A DNA stretch of 5,574 nucleotides. It comes from an uncultured Pirellulaceae bacterium. GTDB lineage: Bacteria; Planctomycetota; Planctomycetia; Pirellulales; Pirellulaceae. The notes under the pieces were generated by a model that was given only the letters and a program-made list of their open reading frames with translations, ran no database searches and was not told the origin of the DNA. Position 1 is the stretch's first letter; the number at the start of each line of letters is the position of its first letter. Position numbers and translations under genes: made by a program. Of this stretch, positions 1 to 5,574 are shown in pieces. The stretch is from positions 1 to 5,574 of the forward strand of contig CAKQNH010000381.1 in assembly GCA_934255105.1 (NCBI GenBank), given 5' to 3'.

Positions 1-1456
1 CTTCATAACCATTGATGATCAGGTCATAAGCCTGCGCGCGGCAGGCACCAGGCGCACTCTCGAGACTCGCCAAGTCCTGCGGACGCGGGGCAGTGAAGGG
101 ATGGTGCATGGCCACCCAACGCTGCTCGTCTGCATCGTGATCGAACATGGGGAATTCGACTACCCAGGAAAAGTGCATCTGCGTTGGATCGAAGAGCTTC
201 AATTCTGCGGCCAGGCGACGACGCAGTCCATTGAGCCCCTTGCAGGTCACCTCCCAGGTATCTGCCAGCAGCAGCAGCAGATCGCCTGGTTGAGCATCGA
301 AACGCGTTTTGATTCCTTCGATGACAGCCGGCTCGACATTTTTGCTGATCGGCGACCAGAGTGATCCATCGGGCTCGACGCGAAACCAAGCCAAGCCTTT
401 GGCCGCAAAGTCGTTCTTGACGAAGTCGGTCAGTTCGTCGATCCGCTTGCGTGAAAACTCCTCGGCTCGCTTATCGATTTTGATGCCGCGCACAAAGCCA
501 CCGGCGTCGACAGCGCCGCGAAAAACGCGGAATTCACTCTGCGCGGCCAGGTCGCTGCAGTCGACGATCTCCATGCCGTAACGCAGATCGGGCGCGTCGC
601 TGCCGTAACGCTGCATGGCTTGATCATAGGTCATCCGCGGCAGCGGCAGCTTGAGCTCGATCCCCAATAGATCCTTGGCCAGCTTCTCCATTAGTCCATC
701 GATCATCGCGATGATGTCTTCGCTATCGACAAACGACATCTCCATGTCGAGCTGGGTGAATTCGGGCTGGCGGTCGGCGCGCAAGTCTTCGTCGCGGAAG
801 CAGCGTGCAATCTGCACATAGCGGTCGTATCCGGCGACCATCAGAATCTGCTTGTAGAGCTGAGGCGATTGGGGTAGCGCAAAGAAGTGGCCCCAGTGGA
901 CACGACTGGGCACCAGATAATCGCGGGCACCTTCGGGGGTGCTGCGACCCAAGATCGGCGTCTCCACATCGATGAAGTCGTGCTCCGCAAAATAGTCGCG
1001 CATGCCCTTGATGATTTGGCTGCGCAGTACCAAAGTCTGCTGCATCTGTTGCCGCCGCAAATCGATGTAGCGATACCGCAAACGCAAGTCTTCGCCCGGC
1101 AACTCTTCTTGGTCGGGAAAGAAGGGAGGCGTTTTGCTCCGATTGAGCAGGGTTACTTTGGTGGCTCGTACTTCGATTCCCCCCGTGACCAGCTTCTCAT
1201 TATCTTTGCCTTCCAATCGCGAAGCGACGGTTCCGGCGAACATCACCACGTCCTCGCCGCGCAGACGCTTGGCGATTTCCAAGTTGTCTTCGCCGCTGTC
1301 GGGAGTGACGACCACTTGGGTTTTGCCATAGCGATCGCGCAAATCGATGAAAATCATTCCGCCATAATCACGCGTGGTGTCGACCCAGCCACAAAGCTTG
1401 ACCTGTTGGCCGATATCGGCGCTGCGGAGTTGGCCGCACGTATGTGAACGAAGCAA
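1..1456 (-). CDS. aspS: Aspartyl-tRNA synthetase, bacterial type, 3'-truncated by window edge
   Basis: Cytoplasmic class II enzyme that charges tRNA-Asp (and tRNA-Asn in non-discriminating forms) with aspartate using ATP. An uninterrupted frame gives 485 residues. The OB-fold anticodon-binding domain covers about 1-110 (starts LRSHTCGQL, then [11 protein letters not shown] at 23-33). The catalytic core follows, with motif 1 around [10 protein letters not shown] (160-169), the loop [14 protein letters not shown] (172-185), the substrate-site segment QSPQLYKQ (196-203) and motif 2 [20 protein letters not shown] (220-239). The bacteria-specific GAD insertion lies at about 290-420, and the core resumes with [12 protein letters not shown] (446-457). 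The last codons read LIINGYE, matching the conserved segment before motif 3. Bacterial AspRS is usually about 590 residues, so roughly 100 residues, including motif 3, lie outside the window. No in-frame ATG occurs before Met34; TTG at 1456 fits the family N-terminus and has a good ribosome site. Identity is near certain from the motifs. Confidence 0.97.
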   Translation of the reverse strand, partial: MLRSHTCGQLRSADIGQQVKLCGWVDTTRDYGGMIFIDLRDRYGKTQVVVTPDSGEDNLEIAKRLRGEDVVMFAGTVASRLEGKDNEKLVTGGIEVRATKVTLLNRSKTPPFFPDQEELPGEDLRLRYRYIDLRRQQMQQTLVLRSQIIKGMRDYFAEHDFIDVETPILGRSTPEGARDYLVPSRVHWGHFFALPQSPQLYKQILMVAGYDRYVQIARCFRDEDLRADRQPEFTQLDMEMSFVDSEDIIAMIDGLMEKLAKDLLGIELKLPLPRMTYDQAMQRYGSDAPDLRYGMEIVDCSDLAAQSEFRVFRGAVDAGGFVRGIKIDKRAEEFSRKRIDELTDFVKNDFAAKGLAWFRVEPDGSLWSPISKNVEPAVIEGIKTRFDAQPGDLLLLLADTWEVTCKGLNGLRRRLAAELKLFDPTQMHFSWVVEFPMFDHDADEQRWVAMHHPFTAPRPQDLASLESAPGACRAQAYDLIINGYE

Positions 1457-1468
1457 TTTAGAGGTCCT
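1454..1468 (-). promoter_or_regulatory. aspS ribosome binding site and TTG start
   Basis: Read on the minus strand, AGGA (1468-1465) is followed by eight bases and then TTG (1456-1454). The codons further upstream contain no in-frame ATG or GTG close to the gene. The peptide from TTG (M-LRSHTCG) lines up with the usual AspRS start M-R-S/T-H/E-Y-C-G. Together these decide the start in favour of a non-ATG codon. Confidence 0.75.
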
Positions 1469-1558
1469 GTGAGCCGATGTGTCAAAGTTACAATGAGAAT
1501 CTATCGGCCCAGATTTTAATCGGTCGGACAATTCCGGCTAGTGCGGCAGCGGCCTTAA
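1457..1558 (-). other. aspS leader / upstream region
   Basis: This is the part of the gap just upstream of aspS. It is more A/T-rich than its surroundings but shows no convincing -35/-10 pair at normal spacing. A perfect TTGACA occurs on the minus strand (1484-1479), but a matching -10 would fall at the start codon. A six-base inverted pair, GCCGAT (1473-1478) and ATCGGC (1503-1508), could fold just upstream of the ribosome site; this may be chance. A small hairpin CGGA-CAAT-TCCG lies at 1525-1536. The aspS promoter is presumably here but cannot be placed. Confidence 0.3.
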
Positions 1559-1559
1559 A

Positions 1560-1582
1560 GTGGCGCAAGCTTCCAGCTTGCG
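1560..1582. repeat. Short perfect intergenic hairpin
   Basis: CGCAAGCT (1564-1571) and AGCTTGCG (1575-1582) form a perfect 8-bp stem around a 3-base loop. The unit begins GTGGCGCAAGCT at 1560; the same 12-base head with one change (GTGGCGTAAGCT) recurs at 1589, where it opens the larger element. From memory, hairpins of the type GTGGC-stem-TCC-stem are dispersed in intergenic DNA of Pirellulaceae genomes; that recollection could not be checked here. There is no U-run on either side, so a simple intrinsic terminator is unlikely. Confidence 0.7.
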
Positions 1583-1588
1583 AATCGG

Positions 1589-1702
1589 GTGGCGTAAGCT
1601 CTGGCCCGGAGCGTTAAACCGAGTACCCAGCGGGCCGCGCGCCTCTGAGCCAGGACGCGTGGGGCGATGCCCGCACGGTTTAACGAAGGAGCTCAGAGCC
1701 TA
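1589..1702. repeat. Nested inverted-repeat element, about 110 bp
   Basis: Several perfect arms are nested in one another: GCTCTG (1598-1603) with CAGAGC (1694-1699); CGTTAAACCG (1612-1621) with CGGTTTAACG (1676-1685); and GCGGGC (1630-1635) with GCCCGC (1669-1674). The apical region is G+C-rich and offers CGCG (1636-1639) with CGCG (1656-1659). Beyond the outer arm, TA at 1595-1596 can pair with TA at 1701-1702 across one mismatch. The element lies between the stop of the secreted-protein gene and the leader of aspS, and its right end abuts or includes that stop codon (1700-1702). No ORF of recognisable function lies within it. It could be a non-coding mobile repeat (MITE/REP-like), a structured RNA, or a transcript-end structure; the sequence shows only the symmetry. 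Confidence 0.65.
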
Positions 1703-2980
1703 ATGTTGCCCGCGGCGAGCTTTGCGGTTGAATTCAGCCGGATCGAACGGGTCGTCAGTCCCTGCGACACCGCCGCTCCGGGCTTCTCCCAGAATGTCCT
1801 GGAGCTGAACGTCCAAGGCGTCTATCTCCGCTGCCGAAGGAGGCTGGACTCCCACCGGGAATCCCGTCGCTGGGAAGGGAATCTGCTGCCGGGCCGCTGC
1901 CTGAGCCGATTTAGCGGCGGTATCTGAGCTGTTGCTAGGCGCTTGGGGCACGCGCCGCAGCGGAGCTCCTCCGGGGCCGACCGGGTTTAACCCAGGATTT
2001 CCAGAGCGATCGACCGCAGTGGCGACTGCGGAGACGACTGGATTGCGGACAAAGCCGATCCAATCCTGTAGTTCCTGGATCAGCTTGGCATCGGAGATCG
2101 CGATGGCAGGTGCGCGCTGAGTTCCGTGAGCTTGGGTGGCGAAGTGTAGCAGAGGCGCGATCTGCTTGGAGTCACTTGGGATTTGCTTCAGGGCACTAGC
2201 TAAATTATCTGCCGCGGTTTGAGCGTGCGTTCTGCCATATGGCTCCAGCAGCCTCAGTGAACTGGTCCCCTGCACGCCATGGCAGGCCGCTTGAGAGCAG
2301 CGATTGAGCAGAATGGGCTCGATGCGCGTAGCAAAGCGTTTGGCAATTTCGGGATGCAGGGCGCTACGAGCCTCAAACGTGCTGGCTGTGACTACGGGCG
2401 CCTGGCTGGGACGCGGCTGAGGCTTGGCTGTTGCTGGGGGATCGACTCCAGGTTGGGGCAGCGGTGCCAGCCCCAAATAGTCGCGAAAGGCTTGATCGCG
2501 CAGGAGTTGCTCTTCCAATTCAACGCCCAACTGCTTCACTCGCGGATGATTCGCGTTGCTGCGAGCCACAATCGCGTAATGCTCGGCCGCTTGCGGCAGC
2601 ATACCGTTGAGCAGACACCAACGAGTCAATTGAAAATGGTCACCGATGCTGGTCTGTGAAATGCCCGCGCTCTTCGTTTGGTAGAGTTCTTCCAACGAGC
2701 CTGCCACCTGAGCCACTTTTTCCGTGGGGATCGAGATGCGAGAGTTGGGGGCGAGCTCAATGTCGTAAAACCCCGCGCGCTGCAGAACTTTGCCGGTCAG
2801 CACGCGGCCGGTCTCCTTGAGCAACACGACTCGCTCCCCGAATTCCTGGCCGCCAGCGATCGCATAGCTCAGCAGTAGAAGCACGACTGGGCCGACTGTG
2901 CGTGTCCATTGGCACAGGCGCGCAACTCGCGCGCACGCTGGTCTACGGGGTGGTTTCGGCTTGGCTGCACAAGTAATCAT
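1700..2980 (-). CDS. Secreted planctomycete-type protein with CX4CH motif, function unknown
   Basis: 426 residues with a basic N-terminus and a hydrophobic stretch at 29-42 (VGPVVLLLLSYAIA), which looks like a signal peptide with cleavage near AIAGG/Q, so the protein is probably exported. Residues about 46-103 read as a small beta-rich, SH3-like segment (VVLLKETGRVLTGKVLQRAG). Residues 112-160 are helical and resemble a TPR-like pair (HFQLTRWCLLNGMLPQAAEHY). A Pro/Gln/Ala linker leads to ATRIEPILLNRCSQAACHGVQGTSSLRLL, with C228, C233 and H234 forming CX4CH, like the cytochrome-c-like 'PILxxxC..CHG' modules common in planctomycete secreted proteins. The C-terminal third is low-complexity (Pro, Ala, Gly) and ends with an acidic patch. 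An in-frame TAG eight codons upstream makes ATG at 2980 the first ATG; no clear Shine-Dalgarno is seen. Haem binding is only inferred; no enzyme activity can be assigned. Confidence 0.8.
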   Translation of the reverse strand: MITCAAKPKPPRRPACARVARLCQWTRTVGPVVLLLLSYAIAGGQEFGERVVLLKETGRVLTGKVLQRAGFYDIELAPNSRISIPTEKVAQVAGSLEELYQTKSAGISQTSIGDHFQLTRWCLLNGMLPQAAEHYAIVARSNANHPRVKQLGVELEEQLLRDQAFRDYLGLAPLPQPGVDPPATAKPQPRPSQAPVVTASTFEARSALHPEIAKRFATRIEPILLNRCSQAACHGVQGTSSLRLLEPYGRTHAQTAADNLASALKQIPSDSKQIAPLLHFATQAHGTQRAPAIAISDAKLIQELQDWIGFVRNPVVSAVATAVDRSGNPGLNPVGPGGAPLRRVPQAPSNSSDTAAKSAQAAARQQIPFPATGFPVGVQPPSAAEIDALDVQLQDILGEARSGGVAGTDDPFDPAEFNRKARRGQH

Positions 2981-3019
2981 GCTGGATGACGTTACGCAGT
3001 TCGGCTAGCGAAAGTCAAG

Positions 3020-3052
3020 TGCAGTTAGCTATTGCAGTTAGTTATACTGCAG
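3020..3052. repeat. Short direct repeat and weak hairpin after carbonic anhydrase gene
   Basis: TGCAGTTAG occurs twice, at 3020-3028 and 3033-3041. The second copy also pairs: TGCAGT (3033-3038) with ACTGCA (3046-3051), a 6-bp stem with a 7-base loop that spans the carbonic anhydrase stop codon (3042-3044). No U-run follows in the minus direction, so it is at best a weak transcript-end structure. The remaining DNA up to the next start at 2980 shows no clear promoter, so read-through into the secreted-protein gene is possible. Confidence 0.35.
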
Positions 3053-3617
3053 CGCCGATCTTCGACGCTTCGGGCACTTCGACCAACTTGCCGCTATGTA
3101 CGTCGAAGTAGTAGCCGTAGATCGGAATATCCTTGGGAACAAGCGGATGCTGGCGGATGCGGGTGACATCCTCTACCACGCTGCCGGCAACATCGTCAAA
3201 CTCCAGCCAGTTGATGAACTTGCCTTCATCCGACCCAGGACCCTGGCCGCGATCCTCCCAACCCGCCTTCCCCAGCACGGCCGGTTCAAGGCTCTGGGCC
3301 AACAGTTTATTGAGCACGGGCCCAGTGAAGGTCAACATGCCGCAGTCGAGATGGTGTACCACGAACCATTCACGCGTCCCCAGCAATTTGTAGGAGATTA
3401 CCAGCGATCGAATGGCATCGTCTGTTGCGCGGCCGCCCGCATTGCGGATGACGTGGGCGTCACCTTCGGCAAAGCCCGCGAAGAGAGCTGGGATAAGTCG
3501 TGCATCCATGCAGGTGAGGATGGCAAAATGGCGACCGGGAGGCATGGGCAGCTTCCCTTTGTCACCAAAATTCTGTGCAATCTCCGCCGCCTGCCACCTT
3601 GTCATTACCGACAACAT
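3042..3617 (-). CDS. Beta-class carbonic anhydrase
   Basis: Zinc enzyme that interconverts CO2 and bicarbonate, expected in the cytoplasm (no signal peptide or membrane segment). 191 residues. The family motifs are present in order: CMDAR at 36-40 (zinc ligand C36; catalytic pair D38 and R40), [11 protein letters not shown] (52-62), a helical segment with [12 protein letters not shown] (70-81), and HHLDCGM at 88-94, where H89 and C92 complete the zinc site. The length and the HVIRNAGG/HHxDCGM pattern suggest the small beta-CA clade that includes Mycobacterium Rv1284 rather than the E. coli Can type. ATG at 3617 is preceded by GGAG (3629-3626 on the minus strand) at 8-base spacing, which favours it over the in-frame ATG at Met5. 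It is divergent from the acylphosphatase gene and 61 bp upstream of the secreted-protein gene, with which it may be co-transcribed. Confidence 0.93.
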   Translation of the reverse strand: MLSVMTRWQAAEIAQNFGDKGKLPMPPGRHFAILTCMDARLIPALFAGFAEGDAHVIRNAGGRATDDAIRSLVISYKLLGTREWFVVHHLDCGMLTFTGPVLNKLLAQSLEPAVLGKAGWEDRGQGPGSDEGKFINWLEFDDVAGSVVEDVTRIRQHPLVPKDIPIYGYYFDVHSGKLVEVPEASKIGAAV

Positions 3618-3675
3618 TCACAACACTCCAAGCCAGCAGCCGTAAAACAGCAGAAAAAAAGGGCAGACCAAGAAA
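3618..3675. promoter_or_regulatory. Divergent intergenic region between carbonic anhydrase and acylphosphatase genes
   Basis: These 58 bp separate two divergent genes and must hold the leaders, and probably promoter elements, for both. Visible are the GGAG ribosome site for the carbonic anhydrase (3626-3629, minus strand) and a run of seven A (3654-3660) followed by GGG about 12 bases before the acylphosphatase ATG, a weak ribosome site. No sigma-70-like -35/-10 pair at good spacing is evident on either strand, so promoter placement is an inference from gene order only. Confidence 0.45.
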
Positions 3676-3966
3676 ATGTCAAATCAGCGATTGAGCGTGC
3701 GTTACGAAGGGCGCGTGCAAGGGGTCGGCTTCCGCATGAACGTGGCGGATGTGGCGCAAGGCTTCGCCATCACTGGCCGTGTGGCCAATGTCCAAGACGG
3801 CTCGGTCGACCTGCAAGCCGAGGGGAGCCAGGAGGAACTGCTGCGTTTCCAAGCCGCCATTGGGGAGCGGCTAGACCGGTTTATCACCCACGTCCATCAG
3901 CGGTGGAGCGATGCTCCCCAAGCAACCTGGAGCGATTTTGCAATTGGGGCAGATTTGGAGCGTTAG
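3676..3966 (+). CDS. acyP: Acylphosphatase
   Basis: Small cytoplasmic enzyme that hydrolyses the carboxyl-phosphate bond of acyl phosphates such as 1,3-bisphosphoglycerate, carbamoyl phosphate and acetyl phosphate; its physiological role in bacteria is poorly defined. 96 residues, normal for the family (about 90-100). The signature YEGRVQGVGFR (10-20) supplies the phosphate-binding loop and catalytic R20. GRVANVQDGSVDLQAEG (34-50) supplies catalytic N38 in the usual G-x-V-x-N-x-x-D-G-S-V pattern. The C-terminal part is acidic and aromatic as in homologues (WSDFAIG). The ribosome site is weak (AAAGGG about 12 bases upstream), but no other ATG would preserve the first beta strand. It stands apart from its neighbours: divergent from the carbonic anhydrase gene and followed by a possible terminator. 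Confidence 0.95.
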   Translation: MSNQRLSVRYEGRVQGVGFRMNVADVAQGFAITGRVANVQDGSVDLQAEGSQEELLRFQAAIGERLDRFITHVHQRWSDAPQATWSDFAIGADLER

Positions 3967-4138
3967 TGGGGTACCAAGCTGAACCGCGGCCTGCCAGCCG
4001 ACGTAATCACTACTTGGAACCAGTTTTTGACGCGGCGACAGCAGATAGCCTGTCGACTTGGGCTATGGTTTGAGTCAAAATATCCGGTAGAGACCCTGCA
4101 TCATCCATTTTGATTATCCTCAGAAAATCGACTTCGAC
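3967..4138 (+). other. Intergenic region before the permease gene
   Basis: 172 bp between the acylphosphatase stop and the permease start. The first 60 bases hold a terminator-like structure, listed separately. The rest shows no recognisable gene, RNA or repeat. TTGACG at 4027 resembles a -35 box but has no good -10 partner at 16-18 bp. No strong Shine-Dalgarno precedes the permease ATG at 4139. A promoter for the permease gene is likely here but cannot be placed. Confidence 0.4.
3970..4028 (+). terminator. Possible intrinsic terminator after acylphosphatase gene
   Basis: GGTACCAAG (3970-3978) pairs with CTTGGAACC (4013-4021) in a 9-bp stem with one A-A mismatch. The intervening 34 bases contain a smaller stem, CGGC (3987-3990) with GCCG (3997-4000). 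Two bases after the outer stem comes a run of five T (4024-4028). It starts four bases after the acylphosphatase stop. The long loop and short T-run make it weaker than a classical terminator. Confidence 0.4.
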
Positions 4139-5574
4139 ATGATTTCATTGCCGCTTAGCTTGCCTCTCCTGCCGCTTGGTCAAGCGGGCTCATGGATGAC
4201 CTCTTGGTTAACACCTATTTGGTTTTTGGCGGCTGGCGTTGGCTTGGGGCTGCTGGCATTAGGCGCAGTGATGCTTCTTTTCCGCGCATTGTCCTACATT
4301 CCAGTGTGGGAGAAACTGTCGCACTCGGCGGCAGGACATGTCGTAGCGGCAATTATCACGGCAGCTCTGGCCGCAGGTGTGTGGTCCGCCATACCCACCA
4401 ATATGCTGGGAAGCACCGATTTAAAGGAACCTCTGCTGTTGACGGTCGCCTTGGTGCTGCTGAGTGCCATCGTCGGCTGGTCGCTGGTCTTCTGCTGTTC
4501 GAAACAGGCGTCCAAGTACGCGGTGGCTACCCTGAGCGAAGGGGCGGCAGGCTATTTGGCCATTACGGCTTTGGTGATCGTGTTTATGGGTGCAGCGGCG
4601 TGGGCCGTCGGTGCGGCTCTAGGCAGCCCGATCGTGGCCGATCCCATCCGCGCCTTTGCCAGTATTCCACAGTTGTTTTCCACCGGAGAAACCGTTGTCG
4701 TACGCGAACTGGCAGCACAACCCGCCGATGGCGAAGCGGCGTTTGTTCCCGTCGATATCCCGATCGACTTCGAGCTACTCGACGAATTGAAAATTCACTC
4801 CAACATGTCGGTGCTGCTGGCTGATGCAGCCGATACGGCTAGCTTCAGTCGCGCTCCAGTACGCATTGGTGCTGGCGAAACATTGACTTGGAATCGCCGC
4901 GTGCAGAAGATCGAAGACCTGCCTATTCCAAGCGACGACGCTCGGCAACTACACGTGCAGAACCAAGAGGTCTACGATGCAGAGCTGACGTTCACCATAG
5001 CTACCATTCCGCCAGTCCCAGAGGCGGCCAGCTTGGTCATTACCGCCCTAGCCGTCTTGCTGATTGGATTGACCATTTTGTTGCAGCAAGCCGTCGCACC
5101 GCGCGCCTCGGCGGTAGCCCTTGCGACACTCAAAAACGAATTGGCTCAGCCGTTGTTCGTCGTGTTGATGCTGCTCGGTGCACTGGCCATCGTGCTCTAT
5201 ACATTCCTGCCGTTCAATACGTTCGGCGAGGACATCAAGCTGCTCAAAGATTGCGGGATCACGACGATCATGTTGTTGGCCGCCTTTCAAGGTGTCTGGT
5301 CGGCCAGTAGCTCGATCAGCGAAGAGATCGAAGGCAAGACAGCTCTGACCGTTTTGAGCAAGCCGATTCAACGACGCAGTTTCGTGATTGGCAAGTTCCT
5401 GGGAATCTTCTGGATGTTGCTGTTGATGTTTGTAGTCCTGGGCACTCTGGAATTGACGGCTGTGGCTTACAAGCCGATCTACGATTCGCGTGAGACTTCA
5501 GAGACCATGCCCACTTGGCAGCAGTGCCACGTGGAGATGATGCGCACCATTCCCGGTTTGACGATGGCCTTCAT
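4139..5574 (+). CDS. ABC-2-type transporter permease, 3'-truncated by window edge
   Basis: Membrane subunit of an ABC exporter or lipid/polysaccharide-type transporter; the substrate is unknown. 478 residues are visible in an open frame. Predicted membrane segments: about 26-48, 66-85, 98-120 and 138-161; then a soluble, probably extracytoplasmic domain (about 166-293, beta-like, without cysteines); then 297-316, 338-358, 373-390 and 418-445. The stretch SISEEIEGKTALTVLSKP (392-409) followed by QRRSFVIGKFLGI (411-423) is the hallmark cytoplasmic loop of ABC-2/NosY-like permeases (EIE-G-T...LLSKPI-R..F..GKF.G). An in-frame TAG about 50 bases upstream and no other start between make ATG at 4139 the natural start; Met20 is an alternative. 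The ribosome site is weak. The partner ATPase gene is not in the window and may lie beyond the right edge. The N-terminal four-helix part plus soluble domain is more than a minimal ABC-2 permease has; similar long forms are, to my recollection, frequent in planctomycetes. Confidence 0.85.
   Translation, partial: MISLPLSLPLLPLGQAGSWMTSWLTPIWFLAAGVGLGLLALGAVMLLFRALSYIPVWEKLSHSAAGHVVAAIITAALAAGVWSAIPTNMLGSTDLKEPLLLTVALVLLSAIVGWSLVFCCSKQASKYAVATLSEGAAGYLAITALVIVFMGAAAWAVGAALGSPIVADPIRAFASIPQLFSTGETVVVRELAAQPADGEAAFVPVDIPIDFELLDELKIHSNMSVLLADAADTASFSRAPVRIGAGETLTWNRRVQKIEDLPIPSDDARQLHVQNQEVYDAELTFTIATIPPVPEAASLVITALAVLLIGLTILLQQAVAPRASAVALATLKNELAQPLFVVLMLLGALAIVLYTFLPFNTFGEDIKLLKDCGITTIMLLAAFQGVWSASSSISEEIEGKTALTVLSKPIQRRSFVIGKFLGIFWMLLLMFVVLGTLELTAVAYKPIYDSRETSETMPTWQQCHVEMMRTIPGLTMAF

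Noticed and set aside
246..273. CAGCAGCAG triplet run
   Set aside because: On the coding strand it is a short CTG run for five leucines in the AspRS segment [11 protein letters not shown], so it is explained by coding and not by a microsatellite.
887..1447. Plus-strand open frame of 186 codons
   Set aside because: It lies wholly antisense to aspS, whose motifs are unmistakable. The predicted peptide has no recognisable family and is a by-product of G+C-rich coding DNA.
1473..1508. Possible T-box or leader riboswitch upstream of aspS
   Set aside because: Only a 6-bp inverted pair with a 24-base loop is present. No T-box consensus sequence, anticodon loop or terminator is visible, and the leader is too short.
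2279..2659. Plus-strand open frame of 126 codons
   Set aside because: It is antisense to the secreted-protein gene, which has a signal peptide, linker and CXnCH module in its own frame.
3096..4073. Plus-strand open frame of 325 codons spanning two genes
   Set aside because: It runs antisense through the carbonic anhydrase and then out of frame through the acylphosphatase. Both of those have complete catalytic motifs, so this long frame is a shadow.
4192..4824. Plus-strand open frame of 210 codons inside the permease region
   Set aside because: The overlapping frame from 4139 encodes hydrophobic helices and continues into the ABC-2 signature. This frame gives an Arg/Gly/Cys-rich peptide typical of a shifted reading frame.

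Overview
The window looks like a chromosomal segment from a planctomycete, most likely of the Pirellulaceae type (Rhodopirellula/Blastopirellula-like). This is inferred from three things: a secreted protein that combines an SH3-like segment, a helical repeat-like segment and a CX4CH haem-like motif, as is common in that phylum; an ABC-2 permease of the kind seen there; and hairpin-rich intergenic repeats. The genes are ordinary bacterial ones with moderately high G+C. There are no signs of phage, transposase, CRISPR, tRNA or rRNA.

Layout. Positions 1-1456, minus strand: aspS (aspartyl-tRNA synthetase), starting at TTG and running off the left edge, so that about the last fifth, including class II motif 3, is missing. 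Positions 1457-1699: a gap of about 240 bp holding the aspS leader, a short perfect hairpin, and a larger element of about 110 bp with nested inverted repeats that ends at the stop codon of the next gene. Positions 1700-2980, minus strand: a secreted protein of unknown function. Positions 3042-3617, minus strand: a beta-class carbonic anhydrase with all zinc ligands present. Positions 3676-3966, plus strand: a small acylphosphatase, divergent from the carbonic anhydrase across 58 bp. Positions 3967-4138: an intergenic stretch with a possible terminator. Positions 4139-5574, plus strand: the first 478 residues of an ABC-2-type permease that runs off the right edge.

The genes do not form an obvious pathway. 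The three minus-strand genes point the same way and could share some transcription (61 bp separates the carbonic anhydrase from the secreted protein), but the hairpin element lies between the secreted-protein gene and aspS. The two plus-strand genes are separated by a probable terminator.

I do not see a clear new biological system here. The items most worth a second look are the nested inverted-repeat element at 1589-1702, which has competing pairings; the CX4CH motif in the secreted protein; and a tyrosine at the AspRS position linked to tRNA discrimination.
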